Below are positions 26,399-34,776 of a DNA stretch of 64,000 bases, piece by piece. Position 1 is the stretch's first letter. The number at the start of each line of letters is the position of its first letter. The notes under the pieces were generated by a model, which made no database searches, was not told the origin of the DNA, and saw only the letters and a list, made by a program, of their open reading frames with translations. The stretch comes from Nostoc sp. FACHB-892 (GTDB lineage: Bacteria > Cyanobacteriota > Cyanobacteriia > Cyanobacteriales > Nostocaceae). Position numbers and translations under genes: made by a program. The stretch spans positions 145,405 through 209,404 of the forward strand of contig NZ_JACJTR010000013.1 of the NCBI RefSeq assembly GCF_014698795.1. Reading direction: 5' to 3'.

Positions 26399-27157
26399 AT
26401 GGCAGGACACAGTAAATGGGCAAATATTAAACGCCAAAAAGCGGTAGTAGATGCAAAAAAAGGAAAAACCTTCACTCAGTTATCGCGGGCGATTATCGTG
26501 GCGGCTAGAAGCGGCGTACCAGATCCGGCGCTGAATTTTCAACTTCGCACGGCAATTGAAAAGGCAAAGGCGGCGAGTATCCCCAATGATAATATTGAAC
26601 GAGCGATCGCTAAAGGTGCAGGCACTTTTGGCGGGGATAATGTCATCTTTGAAGCAATTCGCTACGAAGGTTACGGCCCTGGTGGTGTAGCGATTTTAAT
26701 CGAAGCCTTCACAGATAATCGCAATCGCACTGCTGCTGACTTGCGTGTAGCTTTTAGTAAAAATGGTGGCAATCTTGGTGAAACAGGCTGCGTTAGCTGG
26801 ATGTTTGATCAAAAAGGCGTTTGTGTAATACAGGGCGTAGTTGACGAAGAACAGCTTTTAGAAGCATCCCTCGAAGGCGGTGCTGAGTCTTATGAAATGG
26901 CTGAAGATGAGATAGCTGAGGTATTTACTGACATAGGCAATTTAGAAACTCTTAATCAGACACTCAAGGATCAAGGTTTTAAGGTGACTGATGCCGAATT
27001 ACGCTGGATTCCTAGTAATAGTGTAGAAGTCATTGATCCAGATCAGGCGCGATCACTTTTCAAGTTAATTGATACTCTAGAAGGCTTGGATGATGTGCAA
27101 AATATCACAGCTAACTTTGAAATATCAGAAGAATTGATGGCTCTGAGCATTTCTTAA
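26399..27157 (+). CDS. YebC/PmpR-family protein
   Basis: The 252-residue product matches this conserved family along its length: start MAGHSKWANIKRQKAVVDAKK, then FTQLSRAI, IERAIAKG, YEGYGPGG, RTAADLRVAFSKNGG and an acidic C-terminal half. Members act as transcriptional regulators and, in recent work, as factors relieving ribosome stalling. The protein is cytoplasmic. It is preceded by an AT-rich leader and followed by the hydroxylase gene after 115 bases on the same strand. Confidence 0.95.
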   Translation: MAGHSKWANIKRQKAVVDAKKGKTFTQLSRAIIVAARSGVPDPALNFQLRTAIEKAKAASIPNDNIERAIAKGAGTFGGDNVIFEAIRYEGYGPGGVAILIEAFTDNRNRTAADLRVAFSKNGGNLGETGCVSWMFDQKGVCVIQGVVDEEQLLEASLEGGAESYEMAEDEIAEVFTDIGNLETLNQTLKDQGFKVTDAELRWIPSNSVEVIDPDQARSLFKLIDTLEGLDDVQNITANFEISEELMALSIS

Positions 27158-27272
27158 TAAAAATTTACTCAAAGGTAGCAGCGAGGTTTTTCAATAGTTT
27201 ACTCCTCTAACTTGCCCATGAGGGCGCGATCGCGTCAAAATAAGAGTTAAGATGCTGTAACTTAACTTAACA

Positions 27273-28574
27273 ATGACCATAACGCAGCTTGATCAAATTT
27301 CCCCTCAACCTACACCGCCAGACTTGCGGGGATATGAATATGATTTGGTAATTGTCGGCGGTGGGATTATTGGGTTAACTCTAGCTTCTGCCTTAAAAGA
27401 TTCTGGTTTGAGTATCTTGCTGATTGAAGCCAAAGTAGCATCAGCCGCAGTAGCTAAGGGGCAAGCCTATGCAGTTCATCAGCTTTCGGCGCTAATTTAC
27501 CAAGGAATTGGAGTTTGGGACAAAATATCGCCTCAAATCGCCAAATATTGCCGAGTTCGGCTTTCGGATGCCGATTATCCCAATGTGGTGGAATTTACTA
27601 CAGATGATATAGATACAGCATTGGGTTATGTAGCGGAACACCAAGCGCTGTTGCAGCCTTTGCAAGAGTTTGTCCAAGATTGTCCAAATGTAACTTATCT
27701 ATGTCCGGCTGAAGTGGTAAATACGCAGTATCAGCAGGATATAGTAGCGATAGATATTAAAATTGCTGATCAGTTACAGACAGTTCGTAGCAAATTACTG
27801 ATAGCAGCAGATGGGGCGCGATCGCCAATTCGTCAAGCTGCTGGGATCAAAACATCTGGCTGGAAATATTGGCAATCTTGTATTGTAGCATTTGTCAAAC
27901 CAGAAAAACCGCACAATAACACCGCTTACGAAAGATTTTGGTCTAGCGGGCCCTTTGCGATTTTACCTTTACCGGGGAACCGTTGCCGCATTGTGTGGAC
28001 AGCTCCCCACGAAGAAGCAAAAGCTTTATGTGCTTTAGATGATGAGCAATTTTTAAGAGAACTCACCCGCCGCTATGGCAATCAGATGGGGAAATTAGAA
28101 TTACTAGGCGATCGCTTTGTATTCCAGGTACAACTCATGCAAAGCGATCGCTATGTTCTCCCCCGACTAGCATTAATTGGTGATGCGGCGCACAATTGCC
28201 ATCCTGTAGGTGGACAAGGTTTAAATCTGGGGATTCGGGATGCAGCAGCATTAGCGCAAGTTCTACAAGCAGCGCACCAAGCAGGTAAAGATATTGGTGA
28301 TATTCAGATTCTTAAAGGTTATGAACGCTGGCGCAAGCTGGAAAACCTGACGATTTTAGGTTTCACCGATTTGTTAGATCGGATGTTTTCTAATAACTTA
28401 TTACCTGTGGTGGTGGTTCGTCGCTTGGGTTTATGGTTTTTGCAGCGAGTACCTGTCTTAAAAGTGTTTATGCTGAAGTTGATGATTGGCTTGAAGGGAC
28501 GGACTCCAGAATTAGCAAAACGATCAGGCTTAAAGGCTACACCATACCAGCTTGAAAAATCTGGTTTGGGGTGA
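27273..28574 (+). CDS. FAD-dependent hydroxylase, UbiH/COQ6 family
   Basis: The 433-residue flavoprotein has the Rossmann motif VIVGGGIIGLTLASAL (about 27-42), ADGARSPIR (about 185) and the second FAD motif LIGDAAHNCHPVGGQG (about 300-315). Family members hydroxylate quinone rings using NAD(P)H and oxygen. Cyanobacteria lack ubiquinone, so a role in plastoquinone or tocopherol-like metabolism is plausible but inferred. Its C-terminus overlaps the Uma2 gene on the opposite strand by 38 bases. No membrane helix is evident. Confidence 0.88.
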   Translation: MTITQLDQISPQPTPPDLRGYEYDLVIVGGGIIGLTLASALKDSGLSILLIEAKVASAAVAKGQAYAVHQLSALIYQGIGVWDKISPQIAKYCRVRLSDADYPNVVEFTTDDIDTALGYVAEHQALLQPLQEFVQDCPNVTYLCPAEVVNTQYQQDIVAIDIKIADQLQTVRSKLLIAADGARSPIRQAAGIKTSGWKYWQSCIVAFVKPEKPHNNTAYERFWSSGPFAILPLPGNRCRIVWTAPHEEAKALCALDDEQFLRELTRRYGNQMGKLELLGDRFVFQVQLMQSDRYVLPRLALIGDAAHNCHPVGGQGLNLGIRDAAALAQVLQAAHQAGKDIGDIQILKGYERWRKLENLTILGFTDLLDRMFSNNLLPVVVVRRLGLWFLQRVPVLKVFMLKLMIGLKGRTPELAKRSGLKATPYQLEKSGLG

Positions 28575-29181
28575 GATTAAATTCAGGAAAAGTTTGGGAG
28601 ACAATGCGTTCCCCGGAGGGGTTGCCGCAGGCATCGCTTTCTCGAAACTTACTTATTTGATATTCCTCATCAACCAAGTTACACACGGTGATTGTTGGTT
28701 GTTTGGGATTGCCGATAAAATTGCGTCCACCCAAGGCAGCATAATCGACAATCCAGTATTCAGGGATACCCATCTCTTCGTAATCAGCATATTTTAAATA
28801 GTAATCGTCCCGCCAGTTACTTGATACAACCTCAATTACCAAAGGTATCGATGCACCCAAACTAACGGTAGATTCTTTTTTCCATAAATTTTCGTTTGCC
28901 AGATTTGCACGATTTAGCACTAACACATCAGGGAAATAACCAGAATCTTTTTCAGGAGGTCTAACTATAACTTGGTTGGGGATGAAGTAGGGCAATCCTA
29001 GACGCTTGATTTCAACAGCAATTTTGATAGATAAAAATCCTTTTATTTCCTCATGTTCCCCTACTGGTTGCGCTATCTCAACAATATTTCCGTTATGTAG
29101 TTCATAGCGTACTTGTCGATTTTCGGGTAGCCAATCGACGAATTCCTCAAAGGTTACTAGCTTGGGTATGGCTTGAGTCAT
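28537..29181 (-). CDS. Uma2-family (DUF820) PD-(D/E)XK nuclease-like protein
   Basis: The 214-residue product carries the Uma2 pattern: TFEEFVDWLPEN, VRYELHNGNIVE, PDVLVLNRAN, PLVIEVVSSNWRDDYYLKYADYEEMGIPEYWIVD. Asp, Glu and Lys of the restriction-like fold are visible in these blocks. The family is greatly expanded in cyanobacteria and its role is unsettled. Near the C-terminus (about 182-196) the residues ESDACGNPSGERIVS are encoded by a G/C-rich dispersed repeat of Nostoc (28600-28640). They look like an in-frame insertion. Its 3' end overlaps the UbiH-type gene. Confidence 0.85.
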   Translation of the reverse strand: MTQAIPKLVTFEEFVDWLPENRQVRYELHNGNIVEIAQPVGEHEEIKGFLSIKIAVEIKRLGLPYFIPNQVIVRPPEKDSGYFPDVLVLNRANLANENLWKKESTVSLGASIPLVIEVVSSNWRDDYYLKYADYEEMGIPEYWIVDYAALGGRNFIGNPKQPTITVCNLVDEEYQISKFRESDACGNPSGERIVSQTFPEFNLTPNQIFQAGMV

Positions 29182-29609
29182 GACTTGTGAGAGTTAGTGC
29201 TTTGGAAATTTTATCTCTAATCTAGGCGACTTCGGATAGCTTTTCTGCTACGGATAAGAACCAGGGTATAAAATATCGTAGTTTTCACATCTTTCTGTCT
29301 AGAAAATGCCCACCCTAATTTTTGCATCTATGTCGAAGGAGGTTTGGGATGCAAAAAGAGGGTTCTACGAGGTGCGCTATTATGGATTCTGGAGTTAAGA
29401 GTATGGACAAGATTACTGCTAAGAGCTAGTACCCAAGATAGATGTAATAGTATTTAACATATGCTAATTACTCAGTACTATCAACCGTAGGATTGAAAAT
29501 CAGTATTTTTCTACATAAAATTAAAAATCTAAAATTAAAAATTGGTAACACTGATGGTTAAGAGTGTTAAAGTTTCAGGAAATTCATCGGAACTTCTCAG
29601 CGGGTATTC
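29182..29609. other. Intergenic region, no gene seen
   Basis: This is the divergent spacer between the Uma2 gene and the lytic transglycosylase gene. It is AT-rich, with no clear hairpin, ORF or RNA gene. Promoters for both genes should lie here. Confidence 0.4.
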
Positions 29610-31805
29610 ATGCTGAAGAAACTACAAAAAAAGCAAATTTCGATAATTGCGGGTGCGGCACTGTTTGCCTTTTTAGCTGGGGCAATGGTATCAGCACCTG
29701 AGATTGGTAAAACCGTTGGACAATGGCTCAAACTGAGTCAGAATAAGGCAGAGGAAATATCTGATGCTAGTATTGCCCAATCAACCGTCCTTCCACTGAT
29801 ATCACAATCTTTGCCAGAACGGGCGGCGAAACTAGCAGAAATCGCAGGACAGTCGCCTTCGCCAGATCGAAATCGCGCTCGTTATCTTTTAGCGAGTGAT
29901 TACATTGAAAGAACCCAAGCGAAAAAAGCACTGGCTTTACTGGACGGACTAGAGAGAGACTATCCTATCCTCGCGCCCTATATTTTGCTGAAACAGGCGC
30001 AAGCACAGGATATGCTAGGTGAGGATGGCAAAGCCTCGGATCTCAGGCAAAGCGTGCTGAAACTGTATCCCAAAGAAGCGGCGGCAGTGAAAGCACTATA
30101 TCTGATTGCCCTACCGAAGCAACAAGAAATAGCGATCGCTCAATTTCCTTCCAACCCTCTGACTTGGGAAATTATTCGCAAACGCTTGCAAGAAAATCCC
30201 AATCAGCCACAATTACAATTGATTTTGGCTAAATATGCCTATGACCAACCTGGTATAGTGGGCGTTTTAGATCAGTTAGTAAAACAGCCTACCCTGAAAC
30301 CCGAAGACTGGGAACTCATTGGTACAAGCTATTGGGAAAATAATCAATTTCTGAAAGCGGCGAATGCTTATGCCAAAGCACCGAATACACCCCGCAACCT
30401 CTACCGGACTGCACGAGGGTTACAGGTAGGGGGTAAAGATCGAGAAAAAGCGATCGCTACTTATAAACAATTGGTGCAACAATTTCCTAATGCTGAGGAA
30501 ACTGGGATTGCACTACTACGGTTAGCAGAAACAGCAAAAACAGGTAAAGACGGCTTACCGTATCTTGACCAAGTCATTAGTAAATTTCCTAAACAAGCTG
30601 GTACTGCACTGGTACAAAAAGCCAAAACTCTCCAAACCCTCAAAGATCAAAAGTCAGCTAACGAGGCGTGGCAATTACTCATAGCCAAACACGGCAATTC
30701 TGATGAAGCCGCAGAGTATCGTTGGAGAATAGCCCAAGATAAAGCTAAAGCCAAAGATTACGTTGGTGCTTGGCAATGGGCAGAGCCAATTGTCACCAAC
30801 AATCCTAATAGTATTTTGGCTCCAAGAGCAGGCTTTTGGGTAGGCAAATGGGCAGCTTCACTAGGGAAACAGCAAGAATCTCAAACTGCTTATGAGTATG
30901 TGGTTAGCGAGTTTCCCTACTCTTACTATGCATGGCGAGCAGCAACCATGCTGGGGCTAAACGTCGGCAACTTTGACAATGTGCGCGTCATGAACCCGGA
31001 AATAATCACACCTCAGCGTCCATTACCGCCTGCTGGTTCTGAGACTTTCAAAGAACTGTATCTGCTGGGTCAAGACCGTGATGCTTGGTTACAATGGCAA
31101 ACAGAATTTCAGAATAAACTTCAGCCAACAGTAGCAGAGCAATTTACTGAAGGATTGGTGCGGCTGGCTAGGGGAGAAAATCTCATCGGAATTGACAAAA
31201 TTTCTAAGTTGGAAGATCGGGAAACATCAGCTGAACAAGCTCAATATGAGACTCTCAGCAAACAGAGCAGCTACTGGCAAGCGCGTTATCCATTTCCCTA
31301 TTTCCGAGAGATTCAAAAGTGGTCTACTGAGCGTCAACTTAATCCTCTGCTAGTCACCGCTCTGATGCGTCAAGAGTCACGGTTTGAGCCAAAAATCAAA
31401 TCCGTTGCTGATGCTACTGGCTTAATGCAAGTGTTGCCGAGTACAGCTAAATGGATTGCCCCACAAATCAACGTGGATAGCAAAACAATAAACTTAGAGA
31501 ACCCCAATGAGAACATCATGCTGGGTACATGGTATTTGGATCATACCCATGAGCAATATAACAACAACTCCTTGCTTGCGATCGCTAGTTATAATGCTGG
31601 CCCCGGTAATGTTTCCAAATGGCTGCAAACTCTAACAACACAAGATCCAGATGAGTTTGTTGAACAAATTCCCTTTGATGAAACCAAAAATTATGTGCGT
31701 CAAGTATTTGGCAACTATTGGAATTATTTGAGACTTTACAACCCTGAAATTTCAGGCATCGTAACAAAGTACTCAGCTACACACCCAAAATTGCCAACAC
31801 AGTGA
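29610..31805 (+). CDS. Soluble-type lytic murein transglycosylase (Slt70-like)
   Basis: The 731-residue protein has an N-terminal signal or anchor helix (about 9-30). A long helical region of TPR-like repeats (about 55-460) forms the superhelical platform of Slt enzymes. The C-terminal SLT domain (about 565-710) has the catalytic Glu589 in MRQESRFEPK, then GLMQVLPSTAKW and SYNAGPGNV. It would cleave glycan strands in the periplasm during growth or septation. There is no neighbour of related function. A hairpin (AACCCAC-GGAG-GTGGGTT, 31928-31945) about 120 bases downstream may serve as terminator. Confidence 0.93.
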   Translation: MLKKLQKKQISIIAGAALFAFLAGAMVSAPEIGKTVGQWLKLSQNKAEEISDASIAQSTVLPLISQSLPERAAKLAEIAGQSPSPDRNRARYLLASDYIERTQAKKALALLDGLERDYPILAPYILLKQAQAQDMLGEDGKASDLRQSVLKLYPKEAAAVKALYLIALPKQQEIAIAQFPSNPLTWEIIRKRLQENPNQPQLQLILAKYAYDQPGIVGVLDQLVKQPTLKPEDWELIGTSYWENNQFLKAANAYAKAPNTPRNLYRTARGLQVGGKDREKAIATYKQLVQQFPNAEETGIALLRLAETAKTGKDGLPYLDQVISKFPKQAGTALVQKAKTLQTLKDQKSANEAWQLLIAKHGNSDEAAEYRWRIAQDKAKAKDYVGAWQWAEPIVTNNPNSILAPRAGFWVGKWAASLGKQQESQTAYEYVVSEFPYSYYAWRAATMLGLNVGNFDNVRVMNPEIITPQRPLPPAGSETFKELYLLGQDRDAWLQWQTEFQNKLQPTVAEQFTEGLVRLARGENLIGIDKISKLEDRETSAEQAQYETLSKQSSYWQARYPFPYFREIQKWSTERQLNPLLVTALMRQESRFEPKIKSVADATGLMQVLPSTAKWIAPQINVDSKTINLENPNENIMLGTWYLDHTHEQYNNNSLLAIASYNAGPGNVSKWLQTLTTQDPDEFVEQIPFDETKNYVRQVFGNYWNYLRLYNPEISGIVTKYSATHPKLPTQ

Positions 31806-31855
31806 TTTTACCCAATTTGATAAGCAAGTAGGGAGCAGAGAAAGCAAATATACTA

Positions 31856-31980
31856 GGCGCTTAGAAATCGCGGCTACACAAACCTACCCCGCAGGCTAGT
31901 TCGTCTACGCGGACTCAAAGAATTTGAAACCCACGGAGGTGGGTTTTGTCTGTATAGCCGCGAATTCCATTCGCTAGGGC
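31856..31980. mobile_element. MITE-like element with imperfect terminal inverted repeats
   Basis: The left part (aatcgcggctacacaaa) pairs with the right part (tttgtctgtatagccgcgaatt), and a perfect AACCCAC/GTGGGTT hairpin lies inside. There is no coding capacity. The motif GCGGCTA(T/C)ACA is, from memory, a common end sequence of small Nostoc repeats. A clean target-site duplication was not found. Confidence 0.5.
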
Positions 31981-32026
31981 AAGCAAGCTTGATCTACATT
32001 GTTAAGAATTTTCGACCAATTTGTAT

Positions 32027-32431
32027 TTAATTGCCTGAATCATTAATATTGCTGAATGATGTCAACTGCGATTCGACCGCATTAAGATAACCTAAATCAT
32101 TCAAAACTTTTGCTGGTAATTTGTTGGTCTTGATAGCAGCCTGAACCACATCTTTCGCAGTCAGTTTTCCTATTTGGTATTCAGAGATCAAAGCGCTTCC
32201 ACTAGGAATACCCTGTTTTTTGAAAGCACCTTGATAAGCTAGAAAAGCAGTATTGAAAGGTTGAATATAGCTGGCAATTGGAGAATTAGTAGGTAAAGTA
32301 TTAGAGTTAACATCTGCGTCGATTTGTCTGGCGCTATTGTTAGTATTAACTGTTTGAGCAACAGAAATTCCAGGTAGAAAACTAATACAAGTAACGATAA
32401 GTGCAGAATTGATTAAGTTTGTAAGTTTCAT
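32027..32431 (-). CDS. Small secreted protein of unknown function (134 aa)
   Basis: A signal peptide (MKLTNLINSALIVTCISFLPG, cleavage after ISVAQ near residue 26) is followed by a polar, Asn/Ser-rich segment. Then comes a helical region (YIQPFNTAFLAYQGAFKKQG, GKLTAKDVVQAAIKTNKLP). It is likely periplasmic or extracellular. I do not recognise a named family. A shorter paralogue lies just upstream at 32603-32830 on the same strand. The GCG-poor, AT-rich composition resembles the surrounding DNA. Confidence 0.7.
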   Translation of the reverse strand: MKLTNLINSALIVTCISFLPGISVAQTVNTNNSARQIDADVNSNTLPTNSPIASYIQPFNTAFLAYQGAFKKQGIPSGSALISEYQIGKLTAKDVVQAAIKTNKLPAKVLNDLGYLNAVESQLTSFSNINDSGN

Positions 32432-32602
32432 AAGTTTCTCCTCAGTTTAACTAGCTTAATTAGAGTTATCTAATAACCAAAAATTGTTTTTTGGTAAAAT
32501 AATTTACTAATGATTTTAAAATCAATATTTTACGAATGAAGACAAAACTTTAATTGCTAAAATGATGTAATTTACAACTCGAAACTACAGAGTAAACTTA
32601 GA

Positions 32603-32830
32603 CTATTTAAAATCACTAAGACCCATCATTTGATACGCAATAAAAGCAGTATCAAAAGGTTTGAGGTAATTTATATTCGTGGAATAGCTAGATAAAGTGT
32701 CAGAGTTGACGGCTGTGTTTATTGATGCACAACTGTTGTTATTCTTGGCTGTATGAAGGATAGTGATTTTAAGCATAGAATTAATCCAAGCAACAATATA
32801 TACAGAGTTTATCAATTTTGGAAATTTCAT
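32603..32830 (-). pseudogene. Truncated tandem paralogue of the 32027 gene
   Basis: From the ATG at 32830, MKFPKLINSVYIVAWINS aligns with MKLTNLINSALIVTCISF. Later, YLKPFDTAFIAYQ aligns with YIQPFNTAFLAYQ, and VNSDTLSSYS with VNSNTLPTNS. The frame then stops after MMGLSDFK, so the C-terminal 50 residues are missing. The signal-peptide core is also eroded (charged/polar residues). It is probably a decaying duplicate, although a short secreted product is possible. Confidence 0.6.
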
Positions 32831-32860
32831 AGAGTTATCCTCAACTAGAAAAAAGTACAA

Positions 32861-33413
32861 TTGATAAGTGTTTTATAATAAAAAAATTCACTATTTTATA
32901 AATTTAAACATCTTACCTACACTCAGTTCATTTAATAGGTTGATTTATTAATTGCAAAAACTACTGATTTAAATTAATCAAAATATGAGAAATTGGCACT
33001 TGGCAGAAGCTTAAGTAAATAAAAGCTTAGAAAATCCAAAGTGCAATATATCAAAGCTATTATTTACAAACTTTGTTAAAAGCTGCGATCGCTCACATAT
33101 ATGTAATAGCAACATTCTCGTCTAAATACTTTTTGTTTTCGGCTATAAGCTGAAATAAAACTATATTTTGACCAATTAAGTTTGCATACCAATATGCTAA
33201 AAAATCTTGACGATAAAAGCAAATACTTTTAATTTTCAATTCGATAAATAAAAGTTATGCAAGTATTAATCTGGGATGGCGAGGTTTTATATAAAGCTTA
33301 CTAGCTATTCATTTGAGCTTGGATAGATTTTGGTGAAAGGTAGGTGTTCAAGAGGATAAAATAAGCTAATCGTGTAAAAATGTTAAGTGAATAGTTTATT
33401 TACAAACTCACTT
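32861..33413. other. AT-rich intergenic region, no gene seen
   Basis: This divergent spacer lies between the secreted-protein pair and the DUF427 gene. It is very AT-rich with one HIP1 octamer near 33080. No coding frame, RNA gene or strong hairpin was recognised. Confidence 0.4.
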
Positions 33414-33698
33414 ATGCCGAAAGCAATTTGGAATGGCGCAGTTTTAGCCGAGAGCGATAACACTATAGTTGTAGAAAATAACCATTATTTTCCTGCTGAC
33501 TCCATTAACAAGGAGTACTTCACAGACAGTAATACCCACAGTAGTTGTCCTTGGAAAGGTGTCGCTAGCTACTACAGTATTGACGTTAATGGACAAATCA
33601 ACAAAGATGCTGCTTGGTACTATCCCAGCGCCAAAGAGAAAGCTAAGAATATTGAAGGTTATGTAGCTTTCTGGAAGGGTGTAAAAGTTGAAGCTTAA
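33414..33698 (+). CDS. DUF427 domain protein
   Basis: The ATG at 33414 gives MPKAIWNGAVLAES, the usual N-terminus of this family. An upstream in-frame ATG at 33387 is less likely. The 94 residues contain NHYFPADSI, CPWKGVASYYS and AWYYPSAKEKAKNIEGYVAFW, which are hallmark DUF427 stretches. The family is small, beta-rich and cytoplasmic, with no settled function. It stands alone between long AT-rich spacers. The hairpin CTGGAA/TTCCAG lies 10 bases after the stop. Confidence 0.9.
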   Translation: MPKAIWNGAVLAESDNTIVVENNHYFPADSINKEYFTDSNTHSSCPWKGVASYYSIDVNGQINKDAAWYYPSAKEKAKNIEGYVAFWKGVKVEA

Positions 33699-34261
33699 TA
33701 AAGATTGCTGGAAGTATTTTATTTCCAGGGACTTGATTCAGAATTTACAACAATCATCAAAGTGACATACTCCTACACTGTACTCAAAGAGTCAGTGTAG
33801 GCTTCCAGACAATCCGGCTATCGCTTAGGAGGCTCTTGGCTGGCTCTTGGCTTTGAGAACGGAATGCCCTACCGCTCTATTTTTTATATTTATCGCCGCA
33901 TTATAAGTGAGAGTCTTCTTGCTGTTTCAGCTAAATTACACCCAGTAATCGGTTTAAAGGAGAATTACTGGTCTTAAACACAGGTTTTAAAGTAACAAAA
34001 ATTAATTTTTTGTATAAAAACTTAATAATACTCATAATTACCCAATCCTGAAATCGGAAAATACTTACCTACTAAAGGATATAGATGCTCTATTTGTTGC
34101 ATAAGGAGCTATTTGGTATCACAAAAGCAAAAAAATGTATTCTGTGATACAGTTTTTTAGTTTGAGTAAATAGACAATCAATCAAATTTATCCGTCTAGA
34201 CATAATTGACCAAAGGTAAAACAAGAAGTAATCTCATAATTTCTGTAAAGCTCCCACTGTT
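33699..34261. other. Intergenic region with hairpins
   Basis: After the DUF427 gene there are two hairpins: CTGGAA/TTCCAG at about 33709-33727 and CCTACACTG/CAGTGTAGG at 33772-33801. Neither is followed by a strong T-run. The rest is AT-rich and non-coding as far as can be seen. Confidence 0.4.
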
Positions 34262-34464
34262 ATGTCTTTATCTGAAACTACAGCTAAACTGCAAATTTCC
34301 ATTGATACTATCTGAGTACTAATCACTAGTTTTTTAGTATTCTTGATGCAAATCGGTCTTGCCATGTTAGAAGCGGATTTAATCTGCCAAAGAGGTATAG
34401 TAAATGTCTTACTAGAAAACTCTACTAAGGTCGCTGGAACCATCTTAAGTGCAGGTAAAAATTA
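34262..34464 (+). pseudogene. Fragment of an ammonium transporter (amt) gene
   Basis: From the ATG at 34262 the frame reads AKLQISIDTI, then TGA at 34313-34315, then VLITSFLVFLMQIGLAMLEA and later IVNVLLENSTKVAG before a TAG. This aligns with AELKVALDTLWVAIAAFLVFFMNAGFCMLET and AVNVLSKN of the intact transporter at 34777. The TGA stands where the intact gene has TGG (Trp). Only the first transmembrane helix and the following loop remain. It is therefore a 5' relic of a second amt gene. Confidence 0.8.
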
Positions 34465-34776
34465 GCTATAACTATGTTGCACCTTTTTATAGACATAATA
34501 TTGAGAATTTATAGCAATCTCCTAAACACAACTTGTTTTGGAAAATTAAAGATTGCGTGAAGAAGACTTGACTGTTTTAGAAAATACATCATAATTACTT
34601 AATAATAACCATAAAAAATATTTACAGATGTGCCAATAGTTTCCTAAACTTCTACTAAGGTAATTTGATTCTCTGGTTTTTAAACAAGTGGTCTAAAGGA
34701 AAAATATCAAAAACCACTGGATTGCACTTCAGGCGGTAGTTTTTTCTGCTTAACCTGTTTTTTCCCTTTCTTAAGG

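Noticed and set aside
34234..34443. Minus-strand 69-codon frame
   Set aside because: It is the antisense shadow of the amt fragment, which makes sense only on the plus strand.
34490..34776. NtcA-binding site (GTA-N8-TAC) before amt
   Set aside because: Several GTA or TAC triplets occur but none with the right spacing and flanks; not called.
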